Origin: Azolla pinnata
Taxonomy: Eukaryota > Streptophyta > Polypodiopsida > Salviniales > Salviniaceae
Assembly: GCA_037176905.1 (NCBI GenBank)
Contig: JBBBWG010008335.1
Location: forward strand, 29,017-93,016
Direction of reading: 5' to 3'
Length of the DNA stretch: 64,000 bases
Shown: piece by piece, positions 1-12,717 of the stretch
Layout of the letters: each line of letters starts with the position of its first letter
How positions within the stretch are numbered: position 1 is the first letter of the stretch
The notes under the pieces: model-generated
Databases searched by the model: none
What the model was told of the DNA's origin: nothing
The model's input: only the letters and a program-made list of their open reading frames with translations
Program-made: the position numbers and the translations under genes

Positions 1-231
1 TAATTTGCAGCCAGCATTTCCATCAATCGAAAATAGAGAATTGAATGCCCCTAGATATTGGAGAACATGAAGTATATGCAGATTAAGTATGGAACTAAAA
101 AGCTAGTCACATTGTCATCGCATGAGTTACAAGCATAACCCTGTAATAAATCAATGCATTTGTCAGAGCCAGAGCCAGAGACATGAAATGAGGGGGTATT
201 GAAAAGTGAGATGAAAAGTGTCTTTCTTTAC

Positions 232-2823
232 CAGAAGAACAGCAGCAGCTAGATCATCGAGGGGTAGCTCGTTTTCTCCAAAGCTGAAAATAATATGCAA
301 GAATAGCTGCTAGATGAGTTGAGCGCCATTGTGAGGAAGTGAGCTTGTCACTCAAAATGTCTAGTATACAGGCCCAACCAAGAAAATTTCATGCCATCCT
401 CTTAAATTTATTTGGATTAGCTACCACCTCAAGGGCAAGATCCCATCAAGGTAATGGAATGTCCGGCCCAAGAAGACAGATATAAATGTCATTGCCCTGC
501 AATGCAAGCCCAAACCATCATCAATCATAATCCTTTCGTAACTTTTGTTACAAAGATAGTTTGCCGAAAAGTGTCAAGAATCCTACACGAGTGCACCAAA
601 AGTTCCAACAAATACTGCCACATTGGATTTCCTTGATGCCAGGAGAGCCTGCACATCATCATGGTAAATAAATAAATATTTATATCAGAAGAAGGTTTAC
701 CATCATCAACAGTGGAATTTCTAATAAATTTCCGTCATGAGTTTGATGCTCAAACTAAACATAATCCAACACTCTCTGCATGAACTCCAGGTTCTCGATC
801 AACCTTCCGACCATAACAAAGTGAACCAATGGAATTTACCCTAGTGTAACTCTAAGAAGGATGACGTCTCCAAGGCAAATAGCACATGATATGTAGCAGA
901 GTATAGCAGCTTTCCATGACTTTGATTGCTTTCAAGTATATTCATATCTGCAAGCAAACAAGACAGGTTATGGCTCTTCTTTGGATATCACCATCACCAC
1001 CGCAAGGAGACATTGAGTCTATCTATTCTTCTTCTGATCATGTGACTTTTGTCTGCGATTCTGCTGCCATACATATCCTTCCACTCTTGGCAATAGAATC
1101 CAGAATACCGAGAAAACCATAATCCCCTTCTTACTACATATCTTCTGTTTCAAATTTCCATATGTTCCTCGTCCTCATAAGAGGAGCACACATGTTTTTA
1201 GGTAGACAATAAATTTTCTGCCTTCAAAGGAATCCACATACAAATGTACTGATCCCAATGGGTCCTCGACCATCATATAATGCACAAGTTAAATAGTAGT
1301 ATCTTTGTCTCCTCTGTGAAATACAATGCCTCTTTCACCCCTAGCTGGCTTATCTTTCACTTACATTATCACACTGTTATTTCTGGTTATGAAAATGTGC
1401 CTCATATCAGCTCAACGTCCATAGATATCATATCATATTTGGAAAAGTACCATGTCTGGTCATATTGTTATGCATATCATATCATATTTGGAAAAGTACC
1501 ATGACTGGTGATATTAGAATGCCCTCAAGTGTGACATCTCAGGTTAGAACAACAGTTCAGCTTGGATGTGCGTTGTTAATCTCAAACAGATACAATAATT
1601 ACAGCATGACTAATTACAGTTCTCATGTTGCAAAACTTTTCATCGCACAGATGTCACATGCAAGTCAAAAGTGTTAATACTCTTTGCCTTCTCAAAATGC
1701 TATTTTGCCTTTCGCGCTGGTTGTTTTTATCTTTAACATATGTTGCCAGAAATATCGATTCCGTTCAGGAAGAAATTGGCACAGTTCAGCTGGTGAGATT
1801 ACCTAGCAGAGATCTGAATGTTATGATTTCAAGTCCTACATCATTCTGAATATGCACCTTGTAAATTGGTGGGATTCTGAAGCCAGCTCCATGGGTTGAT
1901 AAAATTACATATTACCAGATAGAGAATAGCCCCAATCCATAAAACCAGAGTTCCATTACTCTTGTGAAATGACAGAGGAACATATTCCATTAGTTTTCAG
2001 TTTCAAAATCGCCCATATTTCCATAAATTGATGTGCAGGGAACCAAATAAAAGCACTAGTTTCCAGTTTCAAAATCGCCCATATTTCCACAAATTGATGT
2101 GCAGGGTACCAAGTAAAAGCACATGGAGGAGGAAGAATACCGCAATGAAGAAAGTCTTGTCTCCTATCTCCGAGAAGAAAATGAGCAAGAATGCCTGGAT
2201 CCATATGAAAGCTAACCTCAAAACTATGGAGAGACATACCAAACATATGCGATTTCTACTGAGTAGCGAGAGATTAACTCACAGAAATAAACCCATTCTT
2301 TACGGCATCAAGGTCATTGATCCAATTCCCAACTTCCTGTAGACTCGCAACTTCGGTATCAGCCCATGCATATGGACATGAAAGAAATCCAGTTACAAGG
2401 GCAGCCATTGTCACGTGAGATATACTTTGCAGCGATACGAAGTTGTTATCCTCCACAGCTTTCTCCTCCTCCTCTTCTTCTGCCTCTATAGCCACAGATG
2501 GTACATTTGGCAACATGTGAAAACAATTAACACGATGGGCACAAAAGAAATAGCTTCTCTAGCATCGGAGATGGGGAGCCCATCTTCCCTTCTTTTTTGA
2601 CAAGCATGTTAAATCATCAAATTGGGCGCCCCTCTCTTTAACAATGCTTTCCATGAATCATAGGCAAATGCACACATTTGAGAAAGCATTGAGCAAAAGG
2701 GATTTTTTTTTTTTGTTTCTTTGTTTACTTACCTTTATCTCGGTGCGGGGGGAGTGCGACGATGTTGCTGAAGAGCCGGAGCCGGAGGAGAGGGGAGGTA
2801 GCAATGGAGCCGAGCTGCTTCAT
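232..2823 (-). CDS. PAM71/GDT1-like chloroplast manganese/calcium transporter (UPF0016 family), 5' part only
   Basis: Six exons in coding order: 2733-2823, 2283-2485, 2141-2194, 587-648, 428-496, 232-283; the rest lies left of the window. The joined frame gives a basic leader (MKQLGSIATSPLLRLRLFSN), an acidic stretch, then an Ala-ending hydrophobic segment that looks like a second targeting signal. After that comes the first UPF0016 half, with the signature SEIGDKTFF (E-x-G-D-K-T, the cation site of the family) and then VFVGTFGAL and FLGRTFHYLDGILPL. Family members PAM71 and CMT1 move Mn2+ (and Ca2+) across thylakoid or envelope membranes; I cannot tell which one this is. The exon-2 acceptor could also lie 6 nt downstream in the same frame. 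An in-frame ATG at 3009 would add a Ser/Pro-rich leader. The exon-4 donor (GTAGGA) is weak but keeps the frame. Only the first of the usual two repeats is present, because of the window edge. Confidence 0.88.
1425..1511. repeat. Short tandem duplication in an intron, period 49
   Basis: The segment at 1425-1454 recurs almost exactly at 1474-1503 (ATATCATATCATATTTGG then AAAAGTACCATG). It lies in the third intron of the PAM71-like gene and adds no coding sequence. Confidence 0.85.
1991..2122. repeat. Tandem duplication in an intron, period 66
   Basis: Two adjacent copies of about 66 bp start at 1991 and 2057 and differ at only a few positions. They end about 18 bp from the small exon 2141-2194 of the PAM71-like gene, on its donor side. 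Confidence 0.85.
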
Positions 2824-2904
2824 GGAGGAGGCAGCAATTGTAGAGGCAGTGGCAATGGGGTAAGGAAGGAGGGGGGAGAGGAGGGGGGTGGGAGGGGGCC
2901 ATAG

Positions 2905-3800
2905 ATATGGCAGAGGAGGTCTTGAGGAGGAGGAGGAGGAGGAAGAAGAAGAAGAAGAAACAGGGGAGGGCAAGGGATGGGAGTGGAGATGGTGATGGAG
3001 ATCCATCAAGGTGCAGCAGTGTCAGAGAAGGAGGAAGAGGAGCAAGATCACTCTTTCCCCCTTTCTCTGTTTTCCACACATCATCCAAAGAGGTTTTGAG
3101 CCAAAGAACTGGATCATATCAGCAGCAGGGGAGAGATGATCAGCACAAGTCTGAGAAATGCTACCACATGTGCACACCCACACATACATACATGCCCACC
3201 CACACCCACATCATACATACATGCATATGCATGCATACATGCATAGGCCACATGCATACATTCATACCCACACATTATGCATACATGCATATGCATGCAT
3301 ACAATACATTGCAGGTTTTCATGCCTACATGGACACTATCCTTTTTTTGCTCTTTTTCTGAAACAGGAGCCATTTTTGTTGGTTTGATTTAATTTGAAAC
3401 AGAGATGGAAGAAGATTCAGAAGAAGAAGAATGAAAGAAGAATGAAAGAAGAATGAAGAATGAAAGAAGAGGAAGAAAGAAGAATGAAGAATGAAAGAAG
3501 AGGAAGAAAGAAGAAGAAGAAGAAGAAGAAGAAGAAGAATGAAAGAAGAATGAAGAATGAAAGAAGAGGAAGAAAGAATAAGAAGAATGAAAGAAGAATG
3601 AAAGAAGAATGAAGAATGAAAGAAGAAGAAGAAGAAGAAGAAGAAGAAGAAGAAGAAGAAGAATGAAAGAAGAATGGAGAATGAAAGAAGAGGAAGAAAG
3701 AATAAGAAGAATGAAAGTAGTAGAAGAAGAGCTCTAGAAAAAACAAAAAAAATGGCAAGAAAAAACATGTTATCTATCTATCTATCTATCTATCTATATG
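2905..3800. repeat. Microsatellite belt: (GAG/GAA)n, (CATA)n/(CATG)n, (GAAGAATGAAA)n, (CTAT)n
   Basis: From left to right: GAG/GAA-rich sequence at 2925-2962; CATA/CATG-type repeats at 3170-3305; a long purine-only tract of GAA and GAATGAAA units at 3411-3725; and (CTAT)n at 3769-3797. The long open frames here translate to Phe/Ser or Glu/Lys runs and are repeat translations, not genes. The tract lies upstream of the PAM71-like gene, which is read leftward. Confidence 0.9.
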
Positions 3801-4135
3801 CTTCTGCTGAACCAGGCAATCAGTACATGCATTGAAGATTCAGTACAATTTGATCATCTTCTGCAGCAACAAGGCAAAGCAAGCAAGCAAGCAATCATTT
3901 AGTCAATCTTACGCTGGCTAATTCATCATACTTCCCCTTCTCCTACACCAATCTTGGCAGGAATCGGGTGGATTTCGTGTTCAGATTCTGGAAGCTGGCT
4001 AATTCATCATAGATTCCCCTAATCCTACAATGTTAATCTTGGTAGGAAGGAATCTGGTGCTGCCACCAGCTTCAGAATCGGGTAGGAGCTGCTACGTCCA
4101 CACGTGGCCAAACATCGAAGCTACCTGACTGGCTA

Positions 4136-4411
4136 GGGTTAGGGTTAGGGTTTCTTTTCTTTTCTAGGGTTCCTTGGGATTTCGATGGAGCGAGGATGTG
4201 ATTGCGTTTAATAATAATGTATATACCATGTCAATTGGGTTGGACCCTAAACCTTAAACCTTAAACCTTAAACCCTAAACCTTAAACCTTAAGCATTAAA
4301 CCTTAAACCTTAAACCTTAAACCCTAAACCTTAAACCTTAAACATTAAACCTTAAACCTGAAACCCTAATTCTTAAACCTTAAACCGTAAACCTTCAACC
4401 CTAAACCCTAA
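4136..4411. repeat. Interstitial telomere-like repeats, degenerate
   Basis: Three TTAGGG-type units at 4136-4153 are followed at 4243-4411 by about 24 units of CCTTAAA/CCCTAAA in the opposite orientation. Most units carry a C-to-T change (CCTTAAA) from the plant telomere unit CCCTAAA. Such blocks are common as interstitial relics or 5' regulatory telo-boxes in plants; the decay here favours a relic. Confidence 0.85.
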
Positions 4412-5306
4412 ACTCGGTTTATAGGCACTACAGGCGTTGGAGGAGGTGTGGGAGAAGCCGTTGGAGGTGAAGGACGCGAGGACGATCTAGGGCTTGGCTT
4501 GAGATAACTATGTCTGAATCTCAAGGGCCTGTAAAAAAAAGTTTTTCTAAGTGAGTTAGTATATTATCTTAGAAGGTTGTCCTTGTCATATCATCAATTA
4601 CCTAACAAAGAAAGGGAATCAACACAAAATCAAAGTAGTTGCGATAAAAGCAAGAGGTTTGATGAGCTCTTGCTTGAGTGAGTTATGGGCCCCCCTTATC
4701 TTTGTCGCAACTCGCAAGACTTCCCTTTTCTAGTAACCAAAAGGCCAATCCATGCACTGGGATAAGAGATTTGCTGTAGCTACCTGTGTAAAGACAAGAG
4801 AGTATATATTTTTCAAAACCTTATTTGTGTGGCCTTGGAGATCACACTTTGCTCATGGTTGTGCTTTTTTTTTTTTTACTGGTGAATGAATGTATTCTTT
4901 GGGGGGGAAAAAAGAAAGGAAAAAAAAAAAAGAGTAGCCTCTGTGTTGCCTGTCATCCTGTTTGTAAATGTGGCAAAACAAAACTGGCACTCTGGATAAG
5001 GAATCGCGAGTATTCTGGGATGAAATTGTGGGTGTGGGCGCATCGCGTAGAATATCTGTTGATTTTATCTTTATATCACCAGCATTGGGGAAGGAAACCT
5101 TATCTCTCTCTCGTCTCCGCGTCTCAAGTGTCTGGGGTTCAGACACCGCCGCAAGCTTCCTTCAGCTGGTTCTCCAAAGCTCGATCTGTCATCACACGAT
5201 GAGTTAGTTCGATTCTCCCATCCTCTCTATCTCTGGCTTTGGCTTTGGCTCTGGCTCTGGCTCTGTTTTTGTCTAGGGTTCGATGATATGGGTGAATTGG
5301 TACACT
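4412..5306. other. Intergenic, no gene seen
   Basis: Mixed sequence with poly-A/T runs at 4865-4880 and 4908-4932 and a short (GGCTTT/GGCTCT)n run at 5233-5262. No coding region supported. It is the likely promoter side of the downstream membrane-protein gene. Confidence 0.5.
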
Positions 5307-8300
5307 ATGTTCCGTGCATTTATAGGTTCGACGAGAAACAGATCCTATTAGAGAATCGAAATTAATACCGGATTTTCTAAACCATGCATCGTCCATCGAA
5401 TCTGCGCCTGCTTTCGGGCGCATATATACATGCCTATAATAACCTTAATTAAAGCCAGTCACATTCATGCTCCGAACGCAACCAATGCACCAGTGGCTCG
5501 ATCGAATGTGTGTTTATGGATTTGCGTGGGGAGTGTAACAGAATCGTTGATTTCCTTGGATTATTATTATTTGTTGCCAATGGGCAGGTTCCACAGCTGT
5601 GCGATTCTCGTTGGTGGCCGGGGTGGCAATCGCCGTCGTCGCGGCCGCGGTCGGCGTCTTCATCAACGAGCTCGCAACCTCTAGCCCGTGCCACTGCAAT
5701 CTTGACACCAGTGCACGGTGCAAGCTCATCGATCTCTACATGAAAGGTATCGATCCATAGCTCGATGTAATCTATGTCTATATCTATATCTATATATGGT
5801 TGCGCCGAATTACGGATCGACAACGGTTTGGCTTGATGAAAGATATAGATTGCATTTGTATCTATATCTATAAGCATACATGGTTGCGCCGAATTACGGA
5901 TCGAACAACGGTTTGGCTCGATGAAAGATATAGATTACATTTGTATCTATATCTATATGCATACATGGTTGCGTCGAATTACGGATCGAACAACGGTTTG
6001 GCTTGAGCCAAAAACAGAATAAAAAAACCATTAAAAAGCCTGTTTGTAATGGGCCCTGAACGGCTCACGAGTTTCAGCTGGTTTTGGTTCAGGCTTTGAA
6101 GATTTTCAAAAACCAGTTTAGGTTTTGGCTCAGGCCACATTTGGTTTGGTTTGGTTTGGCTTGGCTTGGTTCAAGATATATTGGTTTCGGTTTAACCACT
6201 TAAAACGATGACGACTCTACGCTTTAAGAACCCGTGCATAAATTTCTAATAATTTCTACAAGTAGTAGATGTTATTATTATTTGTCTGCCCCTAGTTAGA
6301 AGTACAGTAATGTTCGGCCTAAAACCGTTGAAGCTTCAATTTGGGTTCAATGGTTTAAGCATGAGCTTTTGTAAAATGATTTGGCTTGGTTTGCTTGTGG
6401 TTTAACGGTTTGGCTTGGTTTGGTTGTGGTTTAACGGTTTTAGGGGTTTTAAACGACTTGTTGGCTAGTTTAATTAAAGAATGTCAGCGATATGCAGACT
6501 GACCTCCATACTGATAGATTTATATAAGTATACGTAAACTGTGGAATTCGATCGTCGCAGTGCCGTTGATTGCCACGCACTTGTTCGCTTTCGTGCTGAT
6601 CCCTGCTGGAATGTACGTGTTCTACGACGCGGAAAGCATGCTCAGGGAGCTCGGCGCGGCTAGCCCTGTCGCCGCCATAATCGGGCTCGCGTACCTCATG
6701 CTCGGCATCTGCGGGGAGATCGGATGGCATGTCGGCCAGCGCTGGTTCTATCACGTAAGGATCATCTTTGTTTCTCAGGGGCTTATACGACATGCTCTGC
6801 TCCATGATCTAACCATATGCTTTCGCAAGCTGCAAACACGCAGTCGAGAATGATTCGAGCATTCGAGATCTGATAAATCACCAAAAGCATCAGAAGTCTG
6901 GTGAAAAAATTCATAAAGTATTTAAACCTTTTCAAGAAATAGAAATTCATTTTTCTTCAAAAACAAGGAGAATTTTTAGGAGTAGTCTTTTCAGGGGAAA
7001 AAAACACATAACGTTCGCTCGTAACACTTGTGAAAGTTTGCAAAACCAGAAGCTTGCGAATGTTACGTTCTATGAAATATAACATGATCCCCTGTATTTT
7101 CAGGGCCAGTCTGTGTCTTAGAGAGCGGAGTGCCAACAGAGAAAATTAAACATATAAAATAAGAAATAAGAATTAGAAGTAAAGAAAAGACATTATATTG
7201 GGAAGGGCCTTCAGATATAACACCCTTCTGACTCGCCGCGTTCTGACAGAGAGAGCGTTCTCTGTTAATAAATATGTCAAATAATTAATTATACAAATTT
7301 TGCCACTAATTAATTAAACCTACGCAACAACAATTAATGAATCCATTTCTCAGCATTTGTATTTATATGTATGAAAAACAAAATACGCGGTTTCTAACAA
7401 CACAAGCTGTGATGAGTTATTTGCCGTTTGCATAGGGCCATGGCTTCTGGCTTGGTTTCGCTATAACTAATTGAAAGGATAATTTCATTAAAACAAACTG
7501 AATGAATGAATGAATGAATGAATGAATGAATGAATGAATGGCTTGAAATTTGCAATTTTTCCCTGAAGGAGGAGTACGACATCTTGAACTTTGTGTTCTA
7601 CGCATTCCTCACGTTGGGCACTGCATTCTGGGCTCTGGGAGTGAAGCAAAAGGCCTCGGGCTCATCGATCGTGGACATTGTCCTCCTCCTCAGTATGCCC
7701 ATCACGGCCGCGATCTACGCAAAGGGAGCTTATGATGTGAAGAGTGGAGCCGGCGGGCCGGGGAAGATCCCCATCTACATTGTCCTCAGCTTCGAGTACG
7801 CGGTTCTTTCGTGGAGGCTTTACAAGGTCGGGAATCTCTCAGAGTCAGCTTCCGATTCTTCTGTTTCTTCTGTTTCTTCTGCTCCCGATTCTTCTTCTGT
7901 TTCTTCTGTTTCTTCTGCTTTCGATTCTTCTGTTTCCGATTCTTCCGCTTCTTCATTGTATTATGCCGCGTGTCTTGTTGGTTGGCAGCTGTTGAATAAA
8001 GATCTCAAGGTGTGGCTGTTCCCGACCTTCTCCGTCGTTGTCAACTTGATCTTCATAGCGCTCCTGAACACGTACCAGGAGAGCACGTTCCTGAACCCGC
8101 TCTTCCAGTAAGTGAACCCTCTTCCTTCTTTCTCCCTCCGTTTTCTACTGGCGTTTCCAATCTCCTGAAAGACAAATGGAATGTTCTAAACACTGATTTC
8201 CCCGACGTTTGATTTGTCATTGCAAGAGCGTAATGTTCCAAACCCCCGGGGGAGGCATAACTTTAAGAATAAATTATAAGGCTGGTTTGAATGGTTTTAA

Positions 8301-8527
8301 GGGTAGGATAAGTGGGAAAACTGTTCGTCTGATATGAGATCAAGAACATCTTCTGAGCTCTGATTCTTCGGGGATTTCGTCTCTGTTGTTGTTTTTAATT
8401 TAATTTAATTTTTTTGTGGGCCAGCACTCTTCATGACGCACTCGGAACCGAGATGGGCATCTTGATCATCATCCTGATTGTGCGCGCGAAGACGCTCGCG
8501 TTCGATGCTGCACGCAAGCAAGCCTGA
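5307..8527 (+). CDS. Unrecognised multi-pass membrane protein (about 283 aa)
   Basis: Exons: 5307-5325 (tentative start exon, MFRAFI), 5588-5746, 6561-6754, 7569-7826, 7989-8107, 8425-8527. Phases agree and the sum is 852 nt. The last five exons are firm: all GT-AG, GC-rich and reading one continuous protein. The start exon is a guess, chosen because it has an ATG and the needed phase-1 donor; another 5' exon is possible. About seven or eight hydrophobic helices are visible, for example SLVAGVAIAVVAAAVGVFI, LFAFVLIPAGMYVFY, NFVFYAFLTLGTAFWALG and MGILIIILIV. A Cys-rich loop (CHCNLDTSARC) follows helix 1. A late FHTLHDALGTE segment recalls His/Asp motifs of 7TM hydrolases, but I would not assign that family. 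The intron 7827-7988 is stop-free and a multiple of three. GC content of the exons is far above that of the neighbouring introns. Confidence 0.78.
5796..6010. repeat. Tandem repeat, period 84-85, about 2.5 copies
   Basis: Copies begin at 5796, 5880 and 5965. Each holds ATGGTTGCGCCGAATTACGG, then AACGGTTTGGCT and an AT-rich TATCTATATC tail. It lies in the intron between exons 2 and 3 of the membrane-protein gene. GGTTTGGCTTGG-rich sequence follows to 6450. Confidence 0.9.
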
Positions 8528-9545
8528 AAGTGCCCATTTCCTTGGTTTTTTGTGTGTTTTTATTTTTGTTTTCCCCTTCGATTCTGCCCATCGTTCCACG
8601 AAAGCGTCTGGAATCGACGATGGTTCTAGATTCCCCCAGGCTGTTCGTTGTCTCTTCCTGCGCCTTGGAATCTAAATCTTGCCAAACTCTTCCAATCTAT
8701 CTTTTGCCAGACTCTTGCACTACGTATGATGTGACCTTGTTGTCGACGTGGGAAACCAAGCGTTGCAAACGGCTCAAACCAATGAATCATTCATTAGCTG
8801 CTCAATTCAGAGATCTAGCTCAAGACGTTTGACCATCGGTTCGGTTTGGTTCAGTTTATAGTTCATTTTGTGCCGAACACCCTTCTTCTGCAAGAGACTC
8901 ACTCTTCTTCTGTTCATGTGCTCTCCCTTCTATGCGGTAATTTTTCCCTTGAATACCATCAAGCCTAATTAACCTAACCTGACCACTATGCTGTTATCCT
9001 CGAGCCAAACGAAGTCTGTAAAAAAAAAGGAAGAGCCATTTTGCAAGGTCGAAACATTTCAAAGCAAAACCATCGAACCATTCCCTATTGTTAAAAGCCT
9101 TTCAAACCACAAATTTTAATCAAGATAAACCATTGCGCCAAGTAAACAAACTAATCCCACAAGCCAACATACAACATATGTATGTATATGATAACAGAAA
9201 TTTGATACAAGAAATTTGTTTTATCTCAATTCTATATGACAACAAGACATTTGTTTTATCTCTATTCTATATGACAATGATGCTCGAGTGTTTTAACATC
9301 CTAACCAAAAGCCTCAGAATGGCTGGAGGAAGAGAGTGCCTTGCTTAGTGTTGACACAATGTACAAATATAAAAGAGAATGGAGACTCAATCCATACAAG
9401 GTTTTTTTGTACATAGATTAGAGTTGAAGCATCCTGTTCCATCATTCAATTCGACATCGGTCTGAACCACATGTTTCTTCAACCTGACAGATGTATGATC
9501 ACTATGTTAAAGCTCATGTAACATCATTACAATAAAATTCAGTGC

Positions 9546-12500
9546 TTATGATTCTGGAATGCACACCTTTCTCTCTCTTTCTTTCAGAATCTGGCTTAGT
9601 GGTGGACGTCCTGCAAGTCAAAGTGAAGCACTTAAGCACTTTCAAGGTGTTGCAACTACACTGCTAGTTACTCAACTGAGCATTTATTATTCACAACAAA
9701 TCCCCAATTGATTGAAAAGTGACAAAGCTTTAATAGATTAAAAAATGAAATCTTCTGTCCCCATGAGTTGAATACTTTCAAAGTTCAGAATGTCGATTAG
9801 AAACCTGTTATTTGAAGGCGATATTTGGCCCATACTGCGTAAACAGAATCTGCGATAATTGCAATCTGCCAACATCACATCAATGGATTTGTTACCCTTG
9901 CAATTCCATCTCCCTACTTAGAATTTGCTTAGCTACACATTGAAGCATGTAGACAATACAAACCGCTTTGATTCTCGTAAATGCATAGACCCAACCTAGG
10001 CCAACTTCTTCATATAACCTCTTGAATGCCTGCATTTTGATTAAATCCAACAAAATAGAGTGATGATTTCAGAGACATTAAACCAGTAATTTAACAAGAA
10101 GAAAACATATCCTCCAATGATACAAGATATCCGATTATTAACTCATAATCCAACTCACAGCAATATCATAGAGAACACTTCCATCTCGAAGAACTGCGTG
10201 GATGCGCCCCATTGCCTGTATATGATTTGTTAAATATTAATATGCTGTTTAAAAGAGCATTAAAAAATACATAGCTTAGTTAGCCTTTGCTAGGACACAC
10301 TTGTTAGCATGGCAATCAGAAATGGTTTTGTCTGTGCCACAGTCAAGCTTTCAAAATGACAGTAGAATAGCTTGATTGGCTAAGTTGGGTACTTATTTAT
10401 TTCTAGATCAATTGGGAAAACAGTCTCAAAATGATTTGGTACTTACGAATCTCAGTCTTCAACAAGGGAGACAATAGAATTATAAACGTGACTTAATATT
10501 GCCATTTTTAGCAACAAAAACCAAAGCTTCCCATTTTTTCTTGGATTGATGTGCTCTCATAAATGAAAGAAAGTTTTTTTTACGACTTCCCCAAATTCAA
10601 CAACATATACCATAGCAAAATCTATCCCACTATTTTCCTCAGGTGAGTAGTTCGCTGAACTTATGTCGATAAATTTGATAGTGCCATAATTCTCGTTACG
10701 TTTCCTCAACATATTCACCTACAATAAACAGCAAATGGATGTGAATTTGTAACGTGAAATATGTGAACAGACTTTAAGGAACAAAATTGCCAGTTTACAG
10801 TACATGATTCTTAATAGAATCTATTGTCTATAACATAAATCAGAGCATGGAAAAATACCTCACGCAAGCATAATGGACAATCACCATCATAAAGCATCTT
10901 GATTTTCCATTGGTCTTCCTCATCTGGACTTTCTACGACATCACTATTGCTGGCTTCGAGAGTTGGAATGGATGCGTTGTTTATAGCTCGTGCTCTAAGG
11001 ATACCTACACATGCCAAAAATTTTACAAAATCTTTAAATTACACATAAGAGAAAGGCGTTCAAAAAATGTGAGAAAAAGAAGGAAGAACCATGCATTAGT
11101 GCTTTTTTAAGTACCACGCTCACAAACGCAATAAGAACAAAATGAATATATAGCATTTCAAGGTATATATAATAGAACCAAGTTCAAAAATGCATGAAAA
11201 AAGTAAGGAAGGAGTTTGGATCTATGTGCTTGTAAATAGTTGGAACTAAAGTATGATTATAGCTAAGCCATTAATGCTTTCTCAATAACCACGAGAATAT
11301 GAAAGGTCTAGATACTATTGAGGAATAATGATCTACTTCAAAAGTGTCAAGACAGCAATAAATAAAACAGCAATCAGTATTGATGTGATGTTGTGGATCA
11401 CCACAAGCATAGGTTCCCCGTCGTTTCTCATAATGTTGGTATATCTTTATATTGTTTTAATAAGTAAAAGTTGATCTGATTTAGCAACTCAAAGCCAATG
11501 CCACGTCCATGTTTGTTTCATTGTATATCTTGATATTTGAAGTTCCGGATGTCAATCATCAATAGTTCGTGGGGCACAAGAACTTCTCTTCCTAAGACTA
11601 GTTAATAGGTCGTTCCTATTACCAAGTACTGCCGCAATATATAGGATTTGGACTAATGAACTCTTCGTCTCCATAGTGCAGCCTTACCACTAACTCTCTA
11701 TTTTTTGGAGTCAATATTAATAAATGAGTTAAAAACACTACAATGGTATAACAATTGATTGGTGTGAAAACACTACCCAAGGGTACTGAACATGCTGAAT
11801 CGCTAATATGCAAGACAAAGGTTCCTAACATCACAACTGATTGGTGTCTCTGCTATCCGTAGGTAAAGGCTTTTGACATGCCACATCAATACTCCCATTG
11901 ACTTACAAAAATGTGCTTAAAGACGGCATGCCTACCATGAGATAGAAAAGCATTGCACATATCCTGATCGCGACACAATCCCAAGTATATTAGAAAAACG
12001 AGAATGATCTCCATCTCCGATTTTTCATCGGTTTGGGTCCCCAGTGCAAGTACTTATTGTCTTCCCACTGAACTCTCTCTATCTCAATCTCCCTTTCCAC
12101 AGATTTGAAGTCGCAAACAAATGAGACAACCCAAGTTCCACCCTTGCCAGGGGCTCTGCTCTGTCCCATAAATCAGCGAGTCTCTCATGGATAACTTCAT
12201 CATTCTTCTACCTAGACGAGCCCTTCTTATTTTATCTTTCCCCCTTGCCAAGATGGCCAAGCAGATCATCATGAGAGCAAAAACAAAAGAGCATTTTTGC
12301 ACATGCACATCCGACTCTCCAGAATCGGATACTAAAGAATGGACAGCATTTCGTTTGGATTCACGTCATTCATGTGTTTTGCGTGATCCCAAAACCGAGC
12401 ACGTTTCGGCGAAGAGCGGAGGCACCGCAAGCAGATAGAATGGAAGAGATCAGGCGGAGGAGGAGGAGGAGAAGCGTACCTGAGACATTGGGAGGGTACG

Positions 12501-12717
12501 GCGGCCATGAATGCCGGAAGAAGCTGCCGCTTCTGGCGCGGTGCAGTGCGAGGGGGGCATTGCTGCGAAGAGGATGGAGCGCCGAGACGTAAGGGGGAAG
12601 GGAAGAAGCGAAAGGGGCAGCAGCAGAAGCAGCGATTCGATGAATCGTGGGCGATTTGGAGGAGAAGAAGGGCCTCCTGGGGCGCAGGAAACCAGAAGAC
12701 GAACAAGAAGCCGCCAT
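9546..12717 (-). CDS. DCC family (DUF393) thiol-disulfide oxidoreductase-like protein, plastid-targeted
   Basis: Seven exons in coding order: 12480-12717, 10859-11004, 10611-10718, 10159-10215, 9964-10029, 9805-9865, 9546-9610. Phases agree; 741 nt, 246 aa. The first 80 residues are Ser/Arg/Ala-rich with few acidic residues, typical of a chloroplast transit peptide. The DCC motif is at about residues 119-125 (DGDCPLC), with the paired cysteines that name the family. Family-typical downstream blocks follow: AMGRIHAVLRDG, FKRLYEEVGLGWVYAF, SVYAVWAKYRLQITGRPPL. Family members are predicted redox proteins, and the biochemical role is largely unknown. The first intron is long (about 1.5 kb). The start ATG abuts a large (ATGT)n tract. 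The gene is divergent from the TIN1 homologue. The model is firm; only the exact start is inferred. Confidence 0.92.

Noticed and set aside
3325-3768. Phe/Ser-rich open frames opposite the GAA tract
   Set aside because: Pure triplet-repeat translation.
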